Shown: in pieces, positions 7,368 through 14,653 of the stretch
Layout of the letters: every line of letters begins with the position of its first letter
Position numbering within the stretch: position 1 is the stretch's first letter
Assembly: GCA_020630675.1 (NCBI GenBank)
Contig: JAHDIR010000025.1
Span: 1-39,190, forward strand
Reading direction: 5' to 3'
Origin: Bdellovibrionales bacterium
GTDB lineage: Bacteria > Bdellovibrionota > Bdellovibrionia > Bdellovibrionales > UBA1609
Length of the DNA: 39,190 bases
Program-made: the position numbers and the translations under genes
Notes under the pieces: generated by a model
Seen by the model: the letters and a program-made list of their open reading frames with translations, nothing else
Database searches by the model: none
Told to the model about the DNA's origin: nothing

Positions 7368-8090
7368 ATGCTTAAGGCAGTAATATTTTCGGATTTACAT
7401 TCATTAGACTTTTCGGACATAAGACATAATGTCATTCGAATTCCAGAAGTCTTAAATAAAGTTAAAGAGGCTCAAGAGATATCAGATAAGCTTGGGGAAG
7501 ACTCAGGTTTTCATGAAGATTTTTATTCAGTTCTAGCTTCGGATAACACTATATATAACAAAAATATTAAATTAAAGTCTGTTTTGTCGACGATTATTCA
7601 ATTAGGTCTTTATGAAAGGTATGTAAACAAAAATGGTCAGCCTGATTTTTTGATGGGTGATATCAATGGGGTTTCTCCGTTGGCTATTTGTAGCGGTGAC
7701 TCTGACTTAGAGTCTTTATTGGCAAAAGATACCTGTGAAAATGTTGTTGGTGTTTTAAGCCTTGTTGGTGATGCCATGAATGAACAGCCTTTGTTATCGG
7801 GCGTGACTATGTCGATGCATCATTCTTTTAAAAAATCTGAAGATGAAGGTTATGAAAAAATAGGTGATCCGGCCAAAGACATGGGTATTTTAATTCAAGA
7901 GCTTATAGAAGGGCAGGGTGTGAAACAGTTGATTGATGTGGGGCCAGGAAGTAGTTGGTTGAGTTCTGGAGATTTTGATCACTCTATGTATGACATTCAA
8001 GTTTTAGAGTCGATTAATATGGACCCTATGTTGAGTTGGTTTTGGCCCTATGTGCGCAATCAAAACCAATCGTTAGATTTAGCAAATTAA
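7368..8090 (+). CDS. FabD/acyltransferase-like protein lacking the catalytic serine
   Basis: The 240-residue product shows a faint acyl-carrier-protein malonyltransferase pattern. KAVIFSDLHS occupies the place of the first beta strand and GQGSQ motif. LGLYERYVNKNGQPDFLMGDINGV (81-102) fits the helix and nucleophile elbow, and LIDVGPGSSW (188-197) resembles the conserved VEVGPG segment. At the elbow, the expected GHSLGE reads GDINGV (97-102), so Ser99 is Ile and the His is Asp; the GQGSQ oxyanion loop is also absent. A normal transferase reaction therefore looks impossible. A scaffold, carrier-protein-binding or regulatory role is speculation. No signal peptide or membrane helix is seen. The gene stands alone behind a sigma-54-like promoter and overlaps the convergent GNAT-like gene by 4 bp. 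The homology is a by-eye call. Confidence 0.5.
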   Translation: MLKAVIFSDLHSLDFSDIRHNVIRIPEVLNKVKEAQEISDKLGEDSGFHEDFYSVLASDNTIYNKNIKLKSVLSTIIQLGLYERYVNKNGQPDFLMGDINGVSPLAICSGDSDLESLLAKDTCENVVGVLSLVGDAMNEQPLLSGVTMSMHHSFKKSEDEGYEKIGDPAKDMGILIQELIEGQGVKQLIDVGPGSSWLSSGDFDHSMYDIQVLESINMDPMLSWFWPYVRNQNQSLDLAN

Positions 8091-9202
8091 AAAAGAAAAG
8101 GGGCCTCAAAATCAGGGGGGTCCTTGTAGGGTGATGGTTTCAAAAAACCAGGCACTGGTTCGTCTGGAGACAACAGGCAATATAAACCAAACTTTGCTTT
8201 TGAGTGTATAAAACCCTTAGGTGGAAGTGAGGGGAGGTGGCCTTTGAAGTGAGGGTACACCAAGATATCTCTTTTAAAGGAACTGTCATAGCAGTGCCTT
8301 AAGAGGCTATAAAAAATGTCAGGGTTATCAGCAAAAAAATGAGTCATAAAGTTCAAAGGTAAAGTTTGACCTACATTAGGAAGAGGGCGAGTCATTCCAA
8401 TCCAGGACAAAAACTTTAAAGACTGTTTTGCCGACATGGCAAGGGCGTTATTATAGCTTTTAATTTTTATCTCTAAAGCTGGATTCACCCATGGCGCTAC
8501 ACAACCCACGATTTGTTTTTTGTGATCAAGGGCTATGACAAAGTCTTGAAGATTAAAGTAAGGAAGAGCCTCTATGTCGCGAAGTATATCTTCTTTGGAA
8601 TCTATAAAGCGTATGGGTTTGTTAATTTTTTGAATGTGCATATATTCAAGAAGCTTATCTTTGTCCTCATACTCGGCTGTGCGAAAGGTCACTCCCGGTA
8701 ATTTTTCATCAGAGAACGGCAATAGGCCATGAATAGAAATTAATTTAAATTTGCGATACAAAAAATACCTGGGCAAGGGGCGGTTCTTTTTACGAGGGCG
8801 TATAAAGGCATTATAGGCTTGTGTTTGTTTATTGGAAACAACGGTAAATATATAGGTGCAATTGTGTTTCTTTTTTTCTTCTTCAAGGGCGGGAAGAAAA
8901 TGTTTAGACCAACTAATTATGGCCGCTCTATTTTTAGAAACCCTTAAGTCTGTTGCAAAGCCAATGACTTGTTTTTTTCCTTGTAGCCAAGCGTCTCTGA
9001 AAAGGAGGGTTGCCATTCCTTGGATTTGCTCTTCTTTGTCGATTAAAAGATAAGTGGTGTGTTGGTCGCTTTGAATTTTATAGTGTTGAAAAAAAATATT
9101 TTTTCTAACGAGCTCAAGTTCCGTTTGCGCGGCATAGCTATATTGTTTGTAAAAATCTATGAGGGCCTTGTTGTGCTCATCCGTGGCTTTGACCAGTTTC
9201 AT
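8087..9202 (-). CDS. GNAT-like (possibly tandem) acyltransferase-family protein
   Basis: This is a soluble 371-residue protein. The N-terminal half (about 1-155) reads like a GNAT fold: MKLVKATDEHNKALIDFY at the start, a strand with IDKEEQIQGMATLLF (about 54-68), then GFATDLRVSKNRAA near the acetyl-CoA-binding position. The C-terminal half (about 170-365) begins again with VTFRTAEYEDKDKLLEYM and contains FVIALDHKKQIVGCVAPW, which suggests a second, degenerate GNAT-like unit. I cannot name a substrate. The start codon overlaps the stop of the adenosyltransferase gene by 4 bp (ATGA), so the two are probably co-transcribed. The 3' end overlaps the convergent FabD-like gene, with no terminator visible between them. 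The GNAT assignment is moderate; the two-domain idea is inference. Confidence 0.6.
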   Translation of the reverse strand: MKLVKATDEHNKALIDFYKQYSYAAQTELELVRKNIFFQHYKIQSDQHTTYLLIDKEEQIQGMATLLFRDAWLQGKKQVIGFATDLRVSKNRAAIISWSKHFLPALEEEKKKHNCTYIFTVVSNKQTQAYNAFIRPRKKNRPLPRYFLYRKFKLISIHGLLPFSDEKLPGVTFRTAEYEDKDKLLEYMHIQKINKPIRFIDSKEDILRDIEALPYFNLQDFVIALDHKKQIVGCVAPWVNPALEIKIKSYNNALAMSAKQSLKFLSWIGMTRPLPNVGQTLPLNFMTHFFADNPDIFYSLLRHCYDSSFKRDILVYPHFKGHLPSLPPKGFIHSKAKFGLYCLLSPDEPVPGFLKPSPYKDPPDFEAPFLF

Positions 9203-9771
9203 GTTTGTGATTTGTCCCAGGTCATATCGCTTAAGTTTTCAGACCAGTTGGCATAGCGAGCTAGGCAAAAAAGATAATCGCTGAGTCGGTTAAGAAAGGG
9301 GATGATTTTTTCCGTTAGGTGAGAGTTGCTTTCTGTTTCGGTGCAGCGTCGTTCGGCCCGTCTGCAGATGCTTCTGGCGCAATGTATTTGGGAGGCGAAT
9401 TGGCTACCTCCAGGGATAATGAAGTCCTTGAGCTCGGGAAGTTCCTCATTCATTTGGTCAATGGCCTTTTCTAGGTTTTCAATGAGTTGAGTGTCTAGGG
9501 AGGGCAGGTGGGTTTCAAATTCTTTTTTATCACAAGCTAAGTAGCTTCCAATATTGAAGAGATAGTGTTGCGATTTTTCTATCCAGGTTAAAAAAAGCTT
9601 AAGATTTTTTGAGTTATTATTAGAAGATTTATAGTTAACAATAAGCCCCAAAAAAGAGTTGAGCTCATCGATGGTTCCGTAGGCCTCTAGGCGTGAGTCG
9701 TGCTTGAAAACTCTTGTTCCGCTGAGTAAAGAGGTTTGGCCTTTGTCTCCCGTTTTTGTGTAGATTTTCAT
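9199..9771 (-). CDS. pduO: PduO-type ATP:cob(I)alamin adenosyltransferase
   Basis: This enzyme transfers the adenosyl group of ATP to cob(I)alamin, making adenosylcobalamin. The 190-residue length is standard. Diagnostic motifs are TKTGDKGQTSL (5-15), the EAYGTIDELNSFLGL segment (about 29-43), and CARSICRRAERR with the following TE, the conserved Arg-rich helix near the C-terminal third. No cobalamin biosynthesis gene, transporter or B12-dependent mutase is nearby, so it probably serves salvage for an enzyme encoded elsewhere. The ribosome site GAGG lies 9 nt before the ATG. The gene is transcribed divergently from the amidohydrolase gene across a 142-bp gap. Confidence 0.92.
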   Translation of the reverse strand: MKIYTKTGDKGQTSLLSGTRVFKHDSRLEAYGTIDELNSFLGLIVNYKSSNNNSKNLKLFLTWIEKSQHYLFNIGSYLACDKKEFETHLPSLDTQLIENLEKAIDQMNEELPELKDFIIPGGSQFASQIHCARSICRRAERRCTETESNSHLTEKIIPFLNRLSDYLFCLARYANWSENLSDMTWDKSQT

Positions 9772-9913
9772 AGATTCAAACCTCTGTCGGCTGCGTTAAT
9801 TTATTTGATTAAATATTAGCCTATAAGAACCTAAAAAAAAAGTCTATGGCCGATCTTTAGATTTGATCGATTTATGACTTTTCGAAGCAAGATAAAATTG
9901 ATAGGTTATTTTT

Positions 9914-10714
9914 ATGAAACCATTTTTTATATCCTCTCCGCATTCAGGAGAAAAAGTTCCTACCGAGGTGAGTTGGTTATCTCATCACCCAGAACCAATA
10001 CTCATGTGTGATGTTGACCGTTTTGTCGATCAGCTCTACGAGCCATTTTCCCTTAAGCATCAAGTGCCTTTTGTTTCAACGCCTTGGCATAGATATGTGG
10101 CAGATCTTAACCGCCTGCCTGACGATGTCGATAAAGACTCTGTGCTTAACCACAAAAATCCATCAGGAACACATACGACCGGTTTACATTGGGTGCAAAC
10201 CACTAAAGGTGACGTTTTAATGGCGCAGCCGATTTCGACAGATCTTCATGCTAGTATTGTTGAGAAGTACCACTCGGGCTTCCATAAAACGGTGTCGAAA
10301 CAATATTCTGATTTTTTTAAAAGTCATAAAAGTGTCTATCACTTAGATGCTCATAGTATGCCCTCTCGAGGAACTTCTGGCGGGGCGCATCGTGATCCTG
10401 GTGAGTTGCGAGCTGAAATTGTTGTGAGCGATCAGGACGGCTTGAGCTGTAGTGCAAAATTTCGTGACTTGGTTGTTCAAGGTTATCGGTCTGCCGGTTT
10501 TGAGGTGAAATTAAATTGGCCTTACAAAGGGGGGCGTGTGACACAAACCTATGGCCTGCCACAAAAAGGACAGCACTGCATTCAGGTAGAGCTCAATCGT
10601 TCTTTGTATATGGATGAGTTGACCAAGCAAAAGAAGCCCGCCTTATTTGCAAGCACTCAGTTAAAAATTGAGCAGGCTTTGTTGGTCATTTACAACGGCA
10701 TAGATCATTTGTAA
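9914..10714 (+). CDS. N-formylglutamate amidohydrolase-family protein
   Basis: This 266-residue protein belongs to the N-formylglutamate deformylase/amidohydrolase family, zinc-dependent enzymes that release formate from N-formylglutamate in one histidine degradation route. Motifs in order are SPHSGEKVP (8-16), DVDRFVDQLY (about 33-42), YVADLNR (about 61-67), HLDAHSMPS with likely metal ligands (about 144-152), EIVVSDQ, NWPYKGG and VELNRSLYMDE near the C-terminus. These are distributed as in the family. No hut genes are close, so the substrate may be another N-formyl amino acid; that is inference. The ATG at 9914 has only a weak AGG ribosome site. No terminator is evident before the cytochrome biogenesis genes, which have their own promoter candidate. 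Confidence 0.85.
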   Translation: MKPFFISSPHSGEKVPTEVSWLSHHPEPILMCDVDRFVDQLYEPFSLKHQVPFVSTPWHRYVADLNRLPDDVDKDSVLNHKNPSGTHTTGLHWVQTTKGDVLMAQPISTDLHASIVEKYHSGFHKTVSKQYSDFFKSHKSVYHLDAHSMPSRGTSGGAHRDPGELRAEIVVSDQDGLSCSAKFRDLVVQGYRSAGFEVKLNWPYKGGRVTQTYGLPQKGQHCIQVELNRSLYMDELTKQKKPALFASTQLKIEQALLVIYNGIDHL

Positions 10715-10821
10715 AAAGCTTTGAATTTGTTCATGCTTTTCTTACACTAAGCTATCTATCTAATTGATTCCTCAAAGTTCTTTTCATTTGTTGGAATAAT
10801 CACTAGAGTTTCTTTTTTTTA

Positions 10822-10850
10822 TTGGAAGCCTGCATGTATCTATATATAAG
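10822..10850 (+). promoter_or_regulatory. Sigma-70-like promoter for resB-ccsA
   Basis: TTGGAA (10822-10827) and TATAAG (10845-10850) are separated by 17 bp. The start would be near 10857, about 47 nt before the GTG start of resB. The -10 matches 5 of 6 consensus bases and the -35 matches 4 of 6. Confidence 0.5.
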
Positions 10851-10903
10851 ATTGTAAGCTATCATTTTTATCAAACAGACTTGAAGTTGATAGGGAGCCC
10901 TTT

Positions 10904-12277
10904 GTGTTTAAAAAAATTATCAAGCCCCTGGCCTCAATAAAACTAGCAGTTTTTGTTATTCTTTTGATTGCCGGAGTTTCTGCTGTAGGTACGTTTTATG
11001 AGTCCATGGTGGGTGAGGCTTATGCCGCTCAAAAAGTGGTTTATAAGTCTGTTTATATGTACTTGGCCATTTTTCTTCTTTGTGTAAATTTAATTGCTGT
11101 TATGATCGATCGCTGGCCTTGGAAAGTCAGGCATACGGGCTTTGTTTGTGCTCATATTGGAATATTAATTACTTTGTTTGGGGCTTGGATCACTCAAGAA
11201 TTTGGGGTTGATGGCTCAGTGGCCATCGAAGTGGGTGACAAAGGAAGTATGGTGGTTTTGCCTGATCGTCAGATCAGTTTGTATGCTTTTGACGAAAATA
11301 TGGTTCCAAAAGTGATTGGGCAAAAGCCAACAGATTTTATTGTTGATTTACCAAGTTCTGATCAGGCCTTGTTTCAAATAGAAGGTAAGCCTTTGCGGGT
11401 AAAGCAATACTTTCATTTTGCTGAGCGAGATGAAAAAATTGTAGCTTCTGAAAATAAGAATGACGGGCCCGCTATTCGTTTTTTACTCAGTAACGATAAT
11501 GTCAGTGTTTCTGAGTGGATGTTTGCTTCAAAATCTAATCAACAGCAAAAACTTGAATTGGGGCCAGCCACTGTGGTTTGGGATTACGGTGAATATAAGT
11601 ATAGTTCCGGTAATGTAATACACTTATTTCCCAAAGAGGGTAAGGTCGCTTACCGGGTTTACTCGAAAAAAAAGAAAGGGCTGAGCTTGGAAGGTCTTAC
11701 CGAGGCGGGGTCTATGGTGGCCACGGGTTGGATGGGTTTAGAGTTGAGGTTGTTAAATTTTTACCCCCATTCACGTCGTCGGGTCACTTATGTTGAAAAA
11801 GAAAGGTTTTCAAAGGCCACGCAATCTGCGGTTCAGTTTGAATATGACGGGGAGGAGTATTGGCTGGGCTTAAACTCAATTGTTAGGTTTTTCTCCAAAT
11901 CGAAAGCTTATGTTTTATCGTACGGTCAGGTTCAGATACCTTTAGGTTTTAATGTTTATCTCAAAAAATTTAATGTTGGACGTTATCAAGGGACAAAAAG
12001 AGCTTCGTCTTATGCTTCTGATGTTTTTGTAAAAGATCTTGGTTTCTCAACAATATCCATGAATAACCCGTTAAAACATAACGGGTTTACTTTGTATCAG
12101 GCTAGTTTTAGTGAGAATGAGTCTGGGCAGCCCACAGCTTCAGTGTTATCTGTAAATAAAGACCCTGGTCGTTGGTGGAAATATTTGGGTTGTTTAATAA
12201 TGGTCTTTGGTATTTGTCATTTGTTTTTCTATAAAAAGTGGATTGGTAAAAGAAAAAAAGGGGTGCGTGCATCATGA
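10904..12277 (+). CDS. resB: Cytochrome c biogenesis protein ResB (Ccs1/CcsB)
   Basis: ResB is one half of the system II cytochrome c synthase. With CcsA it moves haem across the inner membrane and attaches it to CxxCH motifs. The 457-residue product has three N-terminal membrane helices (about 13-31, 50-68 and 78-97). A large periplasmic domain follows, then one C-terminal helix (about 425-445) after the NNPLKHNGFTLYQASF segment, which is characteristic of ResB. His77 and His84 near helix 3 are candidate haem ligands. Translation starts at GTG (10904) with AGGGAG 6 nt upstream. The stop overlaps the ccsA start by 4 bp (ATGA). The pair lies directly upstream of the alternative complex III genes, whose cytochromes need it. 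Confidence 0.9.
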   Translation: MFKKIIKPLASIKLAVFVILLIAGVSAVGTFYESMVGEAYAAQKVVYKSVYMYLAIFLLCVNLIAVMIDRWPWKVRHTGFVCAHIGILITLFGAWITQEFGVDGSVAIEVGDKGSMVVLPDRQISLYAFDENMVPKVIGQKPTDFIVDLPSSDQALFQIEGKPLRVKQYFHFAERDEKIVASENKNDGPAIRFLLSNDNVSVSEWMFASKSNQQQKLELGPATVVWDYGEYKYSSGNVIHLFPKEGKVAYRVYSKKKKGLSLEGLTEAGSMVATGWMGLELRLLNFYPHSRRRVTYVEKERFSKATQSAVQFEYDGEEYWLGLNSIVRFFSKSKAYVLSYGQVQIPLGFNVYLKKFNVGRYQGTKRASSYASDVFVKDLGFSTISMNNPLKHNGFTLYQASFSENESGQPTASVLSVNKDPGRWWKYLGCLIMVFGICHLFFYKKWIGKRKKGVRAS

Positions 12278-13884
12278 AATCACTATTAATTTTAATTTTA
12301 TCTCTTGTTCCTTGTTTTTCTTGGTCTTTAAGTTCTTCAGGTTATGAAGCTTTACGTCTTTTGCCCGTGCAGGATGGTGGACGAATTAAGCCTCTGGATA
12401 CATACGCCACGGAGTCTTTGTTGTTAATTTTTGGTAAGTCCACTTACGAAAATAAAAACCCGGTTGAAATTTTCATGACTTGGGTTTTGGCGCCAGAGGA
12501 ATGGAAAGAGAAAAAAATGTTTTTAGTGAGGCACAATGGTTTGCGTGAAGGCTTGCGGCTCGAAAACCAGCGTTTATTTTTCTCCCTCAATGAGCTTTTA
12601 AATAATGATCGCTTGGGCTTGGCTATCAATAGTTTGCGGGGCAAATTGTCTAAAGAAGAAAAGCTAGACTCTTATTTTCAAGCGGTTCAAAAGCTTGCCA
12701 ATCAAATTCAGCGATTTCATACAATAGCTAATGGTGCAGATGTTCGGGTGGCGCCTCCAAAGTCAGGAGGGAATCAATGGGTAGCTATTAAAGGGTTAGA
12801 CGGGGAGTTGCTTGAAAAGTTCACCGGCCTAGTGTCGGCTTTTGCTTCTGAGCTTAAACTGGGGCCGAAGGATTCGTCGTCCGAGCTGTCCTCGGCGGTT
12901 GCCACTTACATCAATACGGCCAAGGCTATTCGAGGGAGTGATTATGCCCCTTTTTCTCGGCTTAAAGCTGAGCTTCATTACAACAAATTTAAACCTTTTA
13001 AGTGGTCATGGATCTTTTATTTATTGGCGGTTTTTCTTGTTCTTTTAAGTATGGCCTTTTCAGCGAAAGCTTTGGTTTATTTATCTTGGTTGTCAGTGGC
13101 TTTAGGCTTTGTTTTTCACACTTATGGTATTGGGTTAAGGGTATTTATATCTAATCGTCCTCCCGTTTCTAATATGTTTGAAACCGTAGTTTGGGTGCCT
13201 TGGATAGCAATTTTATGTGCTGCCGTAGCTTATCGCAATAAGTTAGTTTTGATGGGAGCCTCGGTTGTGGGCGCTCTTTGTTTGATCTTGTGTCATTTGG
13301 CGCCAACTATTTTAGACGCTTCCTTTTCTCCTCTTGAGCCCGTGTTAAAAGATAACTTTTGGCTTCTTACTCATGTCATTATAATAGTCTCTAGCTATGG
13401 GCCTTATTTCTTGGCCTTTTTGTTGGGGGATGTGGCTTTAGTTTACTTTTTGCTGGGTGAAAAAAAGCATAAGGCTAAAATAAAGGATCTCACCACAATT
13501 ATGTACCGTTGTATTCAAGTGGGGTCTGTTTTACTTTTGGCGGGAACTATATTAGGTGGGGTTTGGGCCGATTATTCATGGGGAAGGTTCTGGGGTTGGG
13601 ACCCAAAAGAAACCTGGGCGTTCATTGCTTTTATGGGGTATGCCGCTGTTCTTCATGCTCGACTCGTGGGATGGGTTCGTGACTTTGGAATGGCTATGTC
13701 TAGTGTGGTTTGTTTTATTTTAGTTATCATGGCTTGGTATGGTGTGAATTTTGTTCTTGGTCAGGGCTTGCACTCTTATGGGAATGGGTCAGGAGGCTTA
13801 AATTATGTTGCCACATTTTGTGGCATTCATGTTTTGTTTTTACTATATGTCGCTCTCATGAGGGCTCTTGGTAAACAAAAGTAA
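12274..13884 (+). CDS. ccsA: Cytochrome c biogenesis protein CcsA (ResC)
   Basis: CcsA is the haem-handling half of the system II synthase. The 536-residue product begins with a signal-like hydrophobic segment (1-18) and a periplasmic region of about 225 residues that opens with LLPVQDGGRIKPLDTYA. A multi-helix membrane domain follows from about 245 to the end. The tryptophan-rich haem-binding motif WGRFWGWDPKETWAF lies at 436-450. Conserved-type histidines occur in the flanking membrane segments (for example in LLTHVIIIVSSYGPY). The protein is longer than minimal CcsA because of its N-terminal region, an arrangement also known in other bacteria. It is coupled to resB by a 4-bp overlap. No clear terminator follows; the next gene is 206 bp away behind its own promoter candidate. 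Confidence 0.92.
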   Translation: MKSLLILILSLVPCFSWSLSSSGYEALRLLPVQDGGRIKPLDTYATESLLLIFGKSTYENKNPVEIFMTWVLAPEEWKEKKMFLVRHNGLREGLRLENQRLFFSLNELLNNDRLGLAINSLRGKLSKEEKLDSYFQAVQKLANQIQRFHTIANGADVRVAPPKSGGNQWVAIKGLDGELLEKFTGLVSAFASELKLGPKDSSSELSSAVATYINTAKAIRGSDYAPFSRLKAELHYNKFKPFKWSWIFYLLAVFLVLLSMAFSAKALVYLSWLSVALGFVFHTYGIGLRVFISNRPPVSNMFETVVWVPWIAILCAAVAYRNKLVLMGASVVGALCLILCHLAPTILDASFSPLEPVLKDNFWLLTHVIIIVSSYGPYFLAFLLGDVALVYFLLGEKKHKAKIKDLTTIMYRCIQVGSVLLLAGTILGGVWADYSWGRFWGWDPKETWAFIAFMGYAAVLHARLVGWVRDFGMAMSSVVCFILVIMAWYGVNFVLGQGLHSYGNGSGGLNYVATFCGIHVLFLLYVALMRALGKQK

Positions 13885-13968
13885 AGCGGGGCCTGCTTGC
13901 GGCCTATGAATCATTCATGACTCAAGGCAGCTAGTGTTAAAAATTTTTTTAGAAATAACAATCTCTTA

Positions 13969-13998
13969 TTGCCATTAAACAACTGTAGTTTTAATAAT
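13969..13998 (+). promoter_or_regulatory. Sigma-70-like promoter for the alternative complex III operon
   Basis: TTGCCA (13969-13974) and AATAAT (13993-13998) are separated by 18 bp; each hexamer matches consensus at 5 of 6 positions. The start would be near 14005, giving a leader of about 85 nt before actA. A 13-bp palindrome at 13906-13918 lies about 50 bp upstream and could be an operator. Confidence 0.45.
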
Positions 13999-14090
13999 GT
14001 AAACATTAATGAAAACAAGATGATAATTATTCTCTGCCGTTCTGCTCAGTTTGAAAGAGAATTTATTTTTGGAAAATACAGGTCCTGTTT

Positions 14091-14642
14091 ATGATAAAAA
14101 AACTTATTGTTCCTCTCGTCGGTCTCTTTGTTTTAGGAGGCCTTGCAGCTTACATTTATGCCTTATCGACAAATAAAATTGTGTTTGGCTACAATCTTGG
14201 CTATCAACCGACTCAACCTTTACCTTTTTCTCATAAAAAACATGTGGGACAATATAAAGTTGACTGTAAGTTCTGTCACACTGGTGTTGACAGTACAAGG
14301 CATGCATCTGTTCCAAGTTTGAATGTTTGTATGAAATGTCACAGTGTCGTGAAAGCCGTGGATGAGCAGGGTAACCCTAGTCCGCATATTGAAAAGCTAA
14401 CTCAAGCTTATTATGACAACAAGCCTATTGAGTGGGAAAAAGTTCATCTTTTACCTGATCATGTTAAATTTAATCACGCCCCTCATGTAATTGCCGGTAA
14501 AAATTGTAACGAATGTCATGGCCCTATTGAAGGGATGGAAGAAGTCTATCAATGGTCAAGTTTATCAATGGGTTTTTGTGTGAACTGCCACAGAAAACCT
14601 GAGAACAATGCACCTGTAAACTGTTCAACTTGTCATTACTAA
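14091..14642 (+). CDS. actA: Alternative complex III pentahaem cytochrome c ActA
   Basis: ActA is the multihaem subunit of alternative complex III, a quinol:electron-acceptor oxidoreductase that replaces cytochrome bc1. The 183-residue product has one N-terminal membrane anchor (about 4-24) and five CxxCH haem motifs, at residues 59-63, 80-84, 139-143, 163-167 and 178-182. Five haems match characterised ActA proteins. Additional histidines (HKKHVG, FNHAPH) are likely distal ligands. It heads the act operon and ends 11 bp before actB. The haems are presumably attached by the ResB-CcsA pair encoded just upstream. Confidence 0.93.
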   Translation: MIKKLIVPLVGLFVLGGLAAYIYALSTNKIVFGYNLGYQPTQPLPFSHKKHVGQYKVDCKFCHTGVDSTRHASVPSLNVCMKCHSVVKAVDEQGNPSPHIEKLTQAYYDNKPIEWEKVHLLPDHVKFNHAPHVIAGKNCNECHGPIEGMEEVYQWSSLSMGFCVNCHRKPENNAPVNCSTCHY

Positions 14643-14653
14643 CGGAGTAATAG

